Shown here: piece by piece, positions 35,365-42,429 of the stretch | Layout of the letters: every line of letters starts with the position of its first letter | Position numbering within the stretch: position 1 is the stretch's first letter | NCBI GenBank assembly: GCA_029203185.1 | Contig: CP119310.1 | Span: forward strand, 1,922,001-1,986,000 | DNA from: Candidatus Chryseobacterium colombiense | GTDB lineage: Bacteria; Bacteroidota; Bacteroidia; Flavobacteriales; Weeksellaceae | Length of the DNA stretch: 64,000 nt | Direction: 5' to 3' | Made by a program: the position numbers and the translations under genes | The notes under the pieces: model-generated | The model's database searches: none | Seen by the model: only the letters and a program-made list of their open reading frames with translations | What the model was told of the DNA's origin: nothing

Positions 35365-36073
35365 TCAAATTAAGATCCGGATTATTAATGATTTCATTAC
35401 AAAAATTCAGGATATAATCTCTTTTACCTTCTTCATGTTTTTCTGCGGTAGCTATTAATTCATTAAATACATCATAGATCATAGATTTCCTTAAACCTTC
35501 ACTATTTCTGTCTAAAAAGACAGGATGATAGTGTACATCAAAATAGGTGATTTCAGTTTTATTGATCAGAAGACTGAATATTAACTTTAAAACCTCCAGC
35601 GCTTCATTTATTTTCTGTTCTCTGAAATAGATTCTTGATATATTTTGCATCTGCTGAATCTTATGGTAAAAAACAATGGGAAACTGTTCTTCAAAATATG
35701 AATCTAAAATCATTGTTTCTTTCGTCATCCTTAAAGCAGCTGCATAATCTTTTTTTTTATAAAATAAATAAGCATCAACCGGTGTACAGATCAGATCATA
35801 CAGCTTATCTTCTTTTTTATTTAAAACAGATTTATCAATGTATTTTTTCGCTCTCGAAACTAATGCTTCAGCGGCCAATATATTACCACTCCTGGATTCT
35901 TTCAATGCACCACCGTAATTTTCATAATAAAACAGAAAATTCCTTTTATACTCACAAATTGAATTGATCATCTGAGTAATGCCTTCATCAAATTTCAAAT
36001 GATCTTTATAGCTTTTCTCGTTAGACTGGGCAAGAAGTTCCAGACCCGTATATAAATCATCATATTTTCCCAT
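35348..36073 (-). CDS. Helical accessory protein in RiPP operon, family unrecognised
   Basis: A 241-aa cytoplasmic protein with no signal peptide, predicted almost wholly helical and TPR-like (LYDLICTPVDAYLFYKKKDYAAALRMTKETMILDSYFEEQFP; ISRIYFREQKINEALEVLKLIFSLL). It starts 9 bp after the maturase stop and overlaps the next gene by 17 bp, so it is firmly within the operon. It could scaffold the precursor with the maturase or hand peptide to the exporter; this is inference from place only. I do not recognise a named family. Confidence 0.65.
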   Translation of the reverse strand: MGKYDDLYTGLELLAQSNEKSYKDHLKFDEGITQMINSICEYKRNFLFYYENYGGALKESRSGNILAAEALVSRAKKYIDKSVLNKKEDKLYDLICTPVDAYLFYKKKDYAAALRMTKETMILDSYFEEQFPIVFYHKIQQMQNISRIYFREQKINEALEVLKLIFSLLINKTEITYFDVHYHPVFLDRNSEGLRKSMIYDVFNELIATAEKHEEGKRDYILNFCNEIINNPDLNLNELYV

Positions 36074-36082
36074 AATAAATAA

Positions 36083-37438
36083 TTAAAAAGTTTCAAAAAC
36101 CTCCGCTCCTTTTTGAGAAATCAAGTACGACAATGCTATTCTGTCTTCAATATTAAATTTGATGGGTGGACAAGAGAAAATCCCCTCCTTCCATGTTTTA
36201 GGACATGCTCCTCCGCAAATAGGAAGTATTTTACATGTATGACACGGAGAGTTCGATTTGTTTTCTCTAATCAAATCATACCAGTTGATAAAATCTCTTT
36301 TCGGCAATAAATCGTCTGGAGATAAAGTATCCAGGTTTCCTAATATATAACCTGCATCATCATAACTAGGAACATACGATATCTCTGTACAATTATATAT
36401 ATTTCCATAAGCATCTACTAATTCCGCTTTGGGATCAACTGCCATACAGGTTTGCTTTTTTCTTTGTGGTAAGATAGAAGCGGAACTAAATTCATTCTTC
36501 AGACAGTACATTAACCATTCAATTTCTTTATCGGCAAAATTTTCAACTTCTAAAGATTTTAAGTGAGCATCATTACCCCATGAGTGAATGGGCGCAACAT
36601 AAAAGTTTGTAATTTTCTTATGAAGTCCCAAGCTTTTTAATTCATCAATCAAAAGAATGGCTGCTTCATCATTCATTTTGTCAACATTACATCTGATACT
36701 GATAGCCGCGTTTAATGTATCAAATTCCTCATGGTTTAGGATATTAATAAGGTTTTCCATAATGATCTTATAGCTTTTTTCGCCTGATTTCAGGAACCTT
36801 CTCTTATCATGATACTCTTCTGTACCGTCTAAGGTGATTTCAAAAAAACGTATATGATGATTTTTAACTAGATCTAAAAACACATTGAGCTTCAAAGAAA
36901 GACCATTGGTTACCATCTTAGAAGAATACCCTAAGTTATGTTGATCAGCCAGTTCTTTCAATCGCGGAGTCATGCTTTTTATATTACTTAAAGCCATTAA
37001 AGGCTCTGCACCAAACCATCCAATTTCTAAGGTATTATATGAATGTTCATTTTCTAATTTATATTTCAGTCTTTCTAGTATTGCATCCATTTGCCCCTCA
37101 TTCAGAAGTGCTTTAGTATGATTTTGCCCACAATATCCGCATCCTAACTGGCAGTTGGCTGTAGGCTGTATAACCTGATATAATGTTTTGCTGTCTAAAA
37201 TTGAATTTTTATTTTCCTGTATTACTTCTTCTAATTCGTTCTCCTGGCTGGGAACAATTAAATATGTCGATAATAATTTTGAAAAGATATTCTCTGGCAA
37301 ACTGTCATAGTCTTCTCTTTCATATATGGCTGCGGTATCACTTTCTAGTGCTATTGTTTCTCCAGTCCTGGTCGAGAAATACAGAACGGTATCATTTCCA
37401 GCTTCTGTTTTTATCCTGTAATATGAATTTCTAAACAT
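36083..37438 (-). CDS. Radical SAM/SPASM peptide maturase
   Basis: A 451-aa enzyme expected to install carbon-sulfur or carbon-carbon links in a ribosomal peptide. I start it at 37438 (MFRNSYYRIK), since the longer frame begins inside a hairpin. Residues 1-85 form a leader-binding-like N-terminal region. The radical SAM cluster is C96, C100, C103 in CQLGCGYC. The C-terminal SPASM region has about seven Cys, including YNCTEI, C399, C402, C408, C412 and C423 (CHTCKILPICGGAC...SC), enough for two auxiliary clusters. The precursor gene is 69 bp upstream. The bond type it makes is unknown. Confidence 0.9.
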   Translation of the reverse strand: MFRNSYYRIKTEAGNDTVLYFSTRTGETIALESDTAAIYEREDYDSLPENIFSKLLSTYLIVPSQENELEEVIQENKNSILDSKTLYQVIQPTANCQLGCGYCGQNHTKALLNEGQMDAILERLKYKLENEHSYNTLEIGWFGAEPLMALSNIKSMTPRLKELADQHNLGYSSKMVTNGLSLKLNVFLDLVKNHHIRFFEITLDGTEEYHDKRRFLKSGEKSYKIIMENLINILNHEEFDTLNAAISIRCNVDKMNDEAAILLIDELKSLGLHKKITNFYVAPIHSWGNDAHLKSLEVENFADKEIEWLMYCLKNEFSSASILPQRKKQTCMAVDPKAELVDAYGNIYNCTEISYVPSYDDAGYILGNLDTLSPDDLLPKRDFINWYDLIRENKSNSPCHTCKILPICGGACPKTWKEGIFSCPPIKFNIEDRIALSYLISQKGAEVFETF

Positions 37439-37462
37439 AATAAATGAGTTAAATGAAAAAAA

Positions 37463-37498
37463 CCCCATAACATAAAGCTATGTTATTATGATATGGGG
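37463..37498 (-). terminator. Attenuator between precursor and maturase genes
   Basis: The outer stem CCCCAT/ATGGGG and inner stem AACATA/TATGTT (loop AAGC), with a bulge on one side, are followed on the minus strand by T7. It lies 9 bp after the precursor stop and about 25 bp ahead of the maturase start. Partial termination here would give more precursor than enzyme mRNA, as in several bacteriocin operons. Confidence 0.75.
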
Positions 37499-37507
37499 AA
37501 TTTAATA

Positions 37508-37726
37508 TTACAAACTAGTTGTAGGTTGTGTTGGCTGCGTAGGTTGTTGTGGACCGCAAGAATTGTTTACTGTACAAGAGTTATTAACTGTACAAAGCGG
37601 CTGCCAAGCTAAGGCAGCTTGTCCTCCTCTGATAGCCATTTGTTCGTTAACACTAATAATTTCTCCTTTTTTTAGAGAGTCAAGTTTTGCAACTTCGAAA
37701 GCATTCTTTAATTTAGAATTTCTCAT
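37508..37726 (-). CDS. RiPP precursor peptide with double-glycine leader and Cys-repeat core
   Basis: A 72-aa peptide. Residues 1-35 are a charged helical leader (MRNSKLKNAFEVAKLDSLKKG...) ending in MAIRGG, the site expected for the C39 exporter. The core (36-72) starts QAALAWQPL and then has C45, C51 and C57 exactly six apart in two CTVNNS repeats, followed by GPQ and three QPT units. The codons of the repeats differ only at silent positions. The neighbouring maturase, exporter and attenuator support a modified, secreted peptide. There is no match to a named RiPP that I can recall; activity is unknown. Confidence 0.88.
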   Translation of the reverse strand: MRNSKLKNAFEVAKLDSLKKGEIISVNEQMAIRGGQAALAWQPLCTVNNSCTVNNSCGPQQPTQPTQPTTSL

Positions 37727-37790
37727 TTTGTTTAATATTAAAATTTAAGATTTGGTTAAAGTTTCGATACATTAAACCCTAATTGGTATC

Positions 37791-37827
37791 GCTTGCAAGC
37801 ATTAATTAATCCATATAATATCCATAT
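37791..37827. promoter_or_regulatory. Candidate operator upstream of the precursor gene
   Basis: The perfect palindrome GCTTGCAAGC (37791-37800) is followed by direct repeats ATCCATAT at 37809-37816 and 37820-37827, an 11-bp period that places them on one face of the helix. AraC-type regulators often bind such direct repeats. A TPR-AraC regulator is encoded at the other end of the cluster. Confidence 0.4.
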
Positions 37828-37860
37828 TGCGCACTATAAATACCTGTGAATTAAATATTT

Positions 37861-39972
37861 TTAGAAAGTACTCGCCGGAGCTGTACTATTATTCAGTTTC
37901 TTTTGAATCTGCAGCTTTTTCCCACTAGAGAAATCATAACTCAACCCCAATACAAACATATTTCTGTTATTATAGATATTTGTTTTATTAGTATATGCTA
38001 CCCAATCACCGGATAAACTTTTCGTATGATATTTAGAAGGTGTTCCTACCCAATACATACCGGTTGTGAAAGTCCAGCTCCCGTGTTGATAAGCTATAAG
38101 GAGATGGCTTTGGTTTTCGTCTTTACTTAGGAAAGACCCACTTAAAGAAAAGACCGGGATATTGAATTGATAATAGGCAGAAAAATTTTTGTATTGAGAG
38201 ATTAATGCAAAATTATTTCTTACAAAATTTCTTGTATACTTCTTTCCGTTTACAGAAGTTAGTTTTGTGGCAGTGGGTGCAATATAAGTTTTGAGAACAA
38301 GCCAACTATTTCCAAAAGGTTTTATGGAACCACTGATCTGAACTCCTTTTTCACTATAGCTTTTGGCATTTTCATAAGTTAATGCATACCCTCCCGTTTC
38401 CGGATCTAATTGATAAAATTGTGCAAAATATCTGTCAGCAATATTATAAAAAAGCGTAGTATTTAAATCCAAATATTTACTGCTGAAGGAATAGATCAGA
38501 TTATTTTTAAAAACATGCTGTGCCTTAAGATAAGGATTTCCTTTCTGAACAATATTGGGCACAACCTGTACAACATTACTGCTTAAAGCCGATGCAAAAG
38601 GACTTTGAGAAGAATATTGAGTAACAAATCTCAAAAACTGATTTTTAGGGAATTCATAGCTCAAAACCACTTTCGGAGTTGGAGCCCAATTATCCTGTAT
38701 AATTTCTGCACTCTTGTTGTGAATTTGAGTAAGCCCCATTCCCAACCTATAAGAAAACTTGTCTTTTTTACCCGAATATTCAGTGTAAAGATATTGTTCC
38801 AGATAATTTACAGAATATTTCCCTGCTCCTAAAAGATTGATCAGATCATTATTAATTGAAGTATTGGATATTCGATATCCTGAGCTTAATTTTCCTTTTT
38901 CAAAATTATGAACATGCGCAATTTCCCCTACAATTCCGGTTTGTTTCGCTTTCAAATTCATATCATTATTGAAAATGTCGGTATAATCACTGGATTTCCA
39001 TTCATGGTCAAACTGATAAGATTTTGTATTGAAATAGGAACCTATGACATTCAAGCTCAATTCATCTTTTTTTCCAATGTTTTTAGAATAGTAAAGATCC
39101 AAAGTAGGGTTCGTATAATTAGAATTGCTATTATGAACAGTATGATGCAGCTCATCATTATTATTCATTGTAAATAAGCTTTGACCTGCTCCTTTTAAAA
39201 AACTTGAATTCAAAATCATATTCAATTTTGCCTGAAATACATACTTACCTGAATCAGTATTCGAATATCGTAATCCTATATTCTGATAAGTATACCCAAA
39301 ATGATCTTTTTGCTCCTCTGCTGACCGGTAATGAATCTGATTCAGATCATATTCATACGTCTTATCAACAATCCTGTTATTATAGTCCCTAAGATTGATG
39401 GTATATTCCAGACCGAAATCATTTTTCCCTTCTGTATAACCACCATACACAGAACCATTAACAAAACCTGTTGTAAATGCAGAAGTCAGATCTGTCCCGA
39501 ATGAATATCCTACTTCCGGATTTTTTGTAATAATATTTACTACCGCATCTGCTCTTTGTGAATACCTTGCAGGCGGAATATCAAAATATTCCACTCTTAC
39601 AACATTTGTTGATGCAACACTTTTAATTTGGTTATCGGTAGCCTCAACTCCATTGATAAGAAACAGGATTCTTCCTCCTTTAAGACTTATCACCATATTA
39701 GAAACAGGATCAAGCTGTAGCTCAGGCAGTGTAATAAGCAAATCTTTAGAATGCCTGGCTTTTTCAAGAGCTTCTTTATCAAAAGTATAATTTGCGTGAT
39801 CCGAAAACTGTTTTTTCTTTTGGGCTTTAATAAGTACCTCCTGAATTTCTTTAGTTTTTAAGGTATCAACTACATTTTCCGATATTTTATTTTCATTAGT
39901 CTGTGCAAACATACCGGTTGCCATCAATGCCAATATCACTGTAAAATATCGTTTATTACTTTCTTTTATCAT
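37861..39972 (-). CDS. TonB-receptor-like outer-membrane barrel in RiPP cluster
   Basis: A 703-aa outer-membrane protein. A signal peptide (VILALMATGMFAQ) and a TonB-box-like IQEVLIKAQ come first. A plug-like domain follows (LLITLPELQLDPVSNMVISLKGGRILFLINGVEATDNQIKSV; ARYSQRADAVVNIITK), then a long beta-barrel of the 'outer membrane beta-barrel' family rather than SusC. The last residue is Phe. It precedes the precursor gene by 134 bp, with its own spacer. It may let the peptide out, take it back up, or act as receptor. The lipoprotein gene is just upstream. Confidence 0.82.
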   Translation of the reverse strand: MIKESNKRYFTVILALMATGMFAQTNENKISENVVDTLKTKEIQEVLIKAQKKKQFSDHANYTFDKEALEKARHSKDLLITLPELQLDPVSNMVISLKGGRILFLINGVEATDNQIKSVASTNVVRVEYFDIPPARYSQRADAVVNIITKNPEVGYSFGTDLTSAFTTGFVNGSVYGGYTEGKNDFGLEYTINLRDYNNRIVDKTYEYDLNQIHYRSAEEQKDHFGYTYQNIGLRYSNTDSGKYVFQAKLNMILNSSFLKGAGQSLFTMNNNDELHHTVHNSNSNYTNPTLDLYYSKNIGKKDELSLNVIGSYFNTKSYQFDHEWKSSDYTDIFNNDMNLKAKQTGIVGEIAHVHNFEKGKLSSGYRISNTSINNDLINLLGAGKYSVNYLEQYLYTEYSGKKDKFSYRLGMGLTQIHNKSAEIIQDNWAPTPKVVLSYEFPKNQFLRFVTQYSSQSPFASALSSNVVQVVPNIVQKGNPYLKAQHVFKNNLIYSFSSKYLDLNTTLFYNIADRYFAQFYQLDPETGGYALTYENAKSYSEKGVQISGSIKPFGNSWLVLKTYIAPTATKLTSVNGKKYTRNFVRNNFALISQYKNFSAYYQFNIPVFSLSGSFLSKDENQSHLLIAYQHGSWTFTTGMYWVGTPSKYHTKSLSGDWVAYTNKTNIYNNRNMFVLGLSYDFSSGKKLQIQKKLNNSTAPASTF

Positions 39973-40041
39973 AATTTCTTTCTCAATAAAAACCAGTATT
40001 TACTTTATTTCATACTGCACATTTTTCAATAAGTATAAATA

Positions 40042-40278
40042 TCACCACTTAATTTCATCCTTCTTTGGTGGCGGATCACCTTCTGGCCCATCTGACAAAA
40101 TGGAAGCATTTTGTGACAGAGTCACAGACTGTATGCCAACAGAATCTATTTTGATTTTTGTAGCTATCGACTGATTTTGCATTTCATCAGCAATTGTTGT
40201 TAATTCTTCTGCTTCTCTACAGCTAACTACTGTAACGAATACAACAATTGCTGATACCCAAGAGATAAACTTTTTCAT
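40042..40278 (-). CDS. Small lipoprotein in RiPP cluster
   Basis: A 78-aa protein with a lipoprotein signal (FISWVSAIVVFVTVVSC), mature end CREAEELTTIADEMQ, and a proline-rich acidic/basic tail EGDPPPKKDEIKW. It is the first gene of the minus-strand run, 69 bp ahead of the barrel gene. Small lipoproteins often act as immunity proteins in bacteriocin loci, so this is a candidate, without direct evidence. The family is not recognised. Confidence 0.65.
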   Translation of the reverse strand: MKKFISWVSAIVVFVTVVSCREAEELTTIADEMQNQSIATKIKIDSVGIQSVTLSQNASILSDGPEGDPPPKKDEIKW

Positions 40279-40405
40279 AATATTTTCTTTGAAGTTTATC
40301 CCGGCGCCGGGAGTTTTTTAAATTGAATTCGGATGCTAAATTATTTGGGTGAAACGTTTTTTCCTAAAAAAGCAAGTCTCTAATTGAAAATTGACAAATA
40401 AAGAC

Positions 40406-40427
40406 GTCCTAATACAGAAATTAGGAC
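40406..40427. promoter_or_regulatory. 8-bp inverted repeat in divergent RiPP control region
   Basis: GTCCTAAT and ATTAGGAC form a perfect inverted repeat with spacer ACAGAA. It lies 128 bp ahead of the small lipoprotein gene and 134 bp ahead of the regulator gene. It fits a dimeric repressor or activator site. Confidence 0.45.
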
Positions 40428-40455
40428 CACTATTTCGGAATTAAATATCTGATAC

Positions 40456-40508
40456 ACATTCATATAATTTTTATTTATAATTTGTATAAATAAAAATTAT
40501 ATGAATGT
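40456..40508. repeat. Perfect 24-bp inverted repeat with T-run
   Basis: Arms 40456-40479 and 40485-40508 are exactly complementary around ATTTG, and T6 follows on the plus strand. Every second feature of an intrinsic terminator is present, yet no gene ends here: it sits just before the promoter of the TPR-AraC gene. The arm contains ATTCATATAAT, close to ATCCATATAAT upstream of the precursor. Confidence 0.8.
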
Positions 40509-40526
40509 TTTTTTATCAGGTTTAGT

Positions 40527-40534
40527 TAGTTTTG
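40527..40534 (+). promoter_or_regulatory. Candidate -7 promoter element of the regulator gene
   Basis: TAGTTTTG matches the Bacteroidota -7 consensus TAnnTTTG exactly and would start transcription about 20 nt ahead of the ATG at 40561. No good TTG at -33 is seen; that place is occupied by the second arm of the inverted repeat. Confidence 0.4.
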
Positions 40535-40560
40535 CACTACATAATATATTCTGAACTAAA

Positions 40561-42297
40561 ATGTTCTCTAAAAAAACTCCTTTTTATTTATTTTATTTTT
40601 TATTGTTTTTTTCTTTTGGAAAGATATACAGCCAGCAAAGCTTTGAAAATCTACGAGGTCTATATGAGAAGAAAAATGAGAATGATATAACCGCATTAAA
40701 AGGTATAAATCTCTATATTAAGAAAGCTAAACTAGAAAACAATCTAACTGAGCAGATACAGGGATACAGAGATGCCACATTTTTTTCTCCTGATAAAAAG
40801 TTAAAAATACAATATGCAGATAGCGCCATAGCAGTCGCAAAAAAAGCAGATAATAAAGAACTTATTTCTACGGTTTATCTGCTGAAAGGCAGTCTATATT
40901 ATTTTTACTATAGAAACTACCAGTATGCATTAGCAGAATATTTAAAAGCCTACCAATATTCTAAAGACAGTAAAGATGATTATTTGAAATTTAAGATCAT
41001 TTATCAGATGGGGCTGGTAAAAAGTTATTTAGGATACTATAACGAAGCAATTGAACATTTTAAAGAATGTATTTTTTACTTTGAACCGAAAACAAAGGGC
41101 AATTACCATCCTAATTCAATATATAATGCTAAAAAAGGATATCTCAACAGCCTACACCAGATTGCTGTATGTTATAGAAATATAAATGACTACAAAAATG
41201 CAGATTCAATCATCAACATAGGCTTAAATATTTCAAGTCAATCGGACGATTTTTCTTTGGAAGAAGCGTATTTTCTTAAATGTAAAGGCATCTCGGAATT
41301 TAATCATAAAAATTATAATGCATCCCGTGCTTTTCTGCTCCAAGGGCTCTCTCTCTTAAATAAAAATGAAGACTTTTATTGGGCATCTGTTTCCGATTTT
41401 TATGTCGGAAAAAATTACCTAAGTTTAGGAAAAGAAGATGTTGCAATACAACAGTTTGAAAAAGTGGATTCCATTTTTCAAAAAAGAAAATTTATTGTCC
41501 CTGAGCTTCTCGAAAATTATAATTTCTTAATCAAATATTACCAGAAGAAAAAAGATGTTGAAAAGGAACTCGAATACTCAAAAAAGCTTTTGAAAGCTGA
41601 CAGTATTTTTAGTAAAGACTTTAATTATTTGTCTGCAAAAATCCACAAGGATTACGATAAGCAAATTTTGGAAGAGTCTAAGAATAAACTAGAGGCCCGT
41701 AATAACCTGAATATTGGAACAATCATACTCCTTGTTTCCGTGCTGATTTTGTTAGCTATATTGGCGTGGCGATTTTACAATAATGCACAATCAATAAAGC
41801 TGAAGTACCAAGAATTGGAAAAAAAACTTCAACACCAGACGAAACCAGCTTTACCTTCGTACGAGAATATCACTAATTACGGAAAGTCTGTCTTGAGTGA
41901 AGATATATTCATGGATTTACAAAATAAATTAAAAGAATTTGAAGCTACAGGAAATTTTAAAGAAAATGGATTAACAATCGACCAACTTGCCAATACTTTC
42001 CGTACTAATAAGTCTTATCTCTCTCAATATATTAATGATGTTAAAGGTATGAATTTCAGTAAATATCTTTCTACCCTTCGTATTAATTATATTACTAAAT
42101 TAATGTATGAAAACCCTCAGTACCTACGATTAAAAATACAAGGACTGGCGAACGAGTGTGGAATAAGTTCCCGCCAAAATTTTTCAGACCTTTTTCTGGA
42201 AATAAATAATATTCGTCCCACAGACTTCATTAAGCAAAGGAGAAAAGAATTAGAAGAAAGAAAGATACCTGGTTTTGAATCTCCATCCGAGTCTTAA
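40561..42297 (+). CDS. Membrane-bound TPR-AraC regulator, divergent from RiPP cluster
   Basis: A 578-aa protein with signal/anchor (FYLFYFLLFFSFGKIYSQ), a periplasmic TPR-rich region to about residue 370 (YQYALAEYLKAYQYSKDS; YLGYYNEAIEHFKECIFYF), a transmembrane helix (IGTIILLVSVLILLAILAW, about 384-402), and a cytoplasmic AraC double HTH (LTIDQLANTFRTNKSYLSQYIND; IQGLANECGISSRQNFSDLF). It is transcribed away from the lipoprotein-barrel-precursor genes, the usual position for a local activator. The sensed signal may be the peptide itself or an envelope cue. Confidence 0.85.
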   Translation: MFSKKTPFYLFYFLLFFSFGKIYSQQSFENLRGLYEKKNENDITALKGINLYIKKAKLENNLTEQIQGYRDATFFSPDKKLKIQYADSAIAVAKKADNKELISTVYLLKGSLYYFYYRNYQYALAEYLKAYQYSKDSKDDYLKFKIIYQMGLVKSYLGYYNEAIEHFKECIFYFEPKTKGNYHPNSIYNAKKGYLNSLHQIAVCYRNINDYKNADSIINIGLNISSQSDDFSLEEAYFLKCKGISEFNHKNYNASRAFLLQGLSLLNKNEDFYWASVSDFYVGKNYLSLGKEDVAIQQFEKVDSIFQKRKFIVPELLENYNFLIKYYQKKKDVEKELEYSKKLLKADSIFSKDFNYLSAKIHKDYDKQILEESKNKLEARNNLNIGTIILLVSVLILLAILAWRFYNNAQSIKLKYQELEKKLQHQTKPALPSYENITNYGKSVLSEDIFMDLQNKLKEFEATGNFKENGLTIDQLANTFRTNKSYLSQYINDVKGMNFSKYLSTLRINYITKLMYENPQYLRLKIQGLANECGISSRQNFSDLFLEINNIRPTDFIKQRRKELEERKIPGFESPSES

Positions 42298-42368
42298 GTT
42301 GGGATCAGAACAATTATCTACTTCTGATTTTAGATTGGTTTCTTTGGCTTCTTAAAATATAAAAAATA

Positions 42369-42398
42369 TAAACCGCTATAAATATTTATAGCGGTTTA
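42369..42398. terminator. Bidirectional terminator
   Basis: A 30-bp perfect palindrome (core CCGCTATAAATATTTATAGCGG is split here: CCGCTATAAA / TTTATAGCGG) lies between the ends of the TPR-AraC gene and dnaK. T-rich sequence follows on both sides. Confidence 0.8.
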
Positions 42399-42429
42399 TT
42401 AATTATTATTAATTGATAATGATCAATAC

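Noticed and set aside
37556..37594. CTVNNS repeats considered as a CRISPR-like or microsatellite repeat
   Set aside because: There are only two coding units in frame within a precursor gene, without spacers.
40456..40508. 24-bp inverted repeat taken as the ends of a mobile element
   Set aside because: Only 5 bp separate the arms, there is no target-site duplication that I can see and no second copy in the window.
42369..42398. Perfect 30-bp palindrome taken as a regulator site
   Set aside because: It lies between two convergent gene ends, where a bidirectional terminator is the simpler reading.
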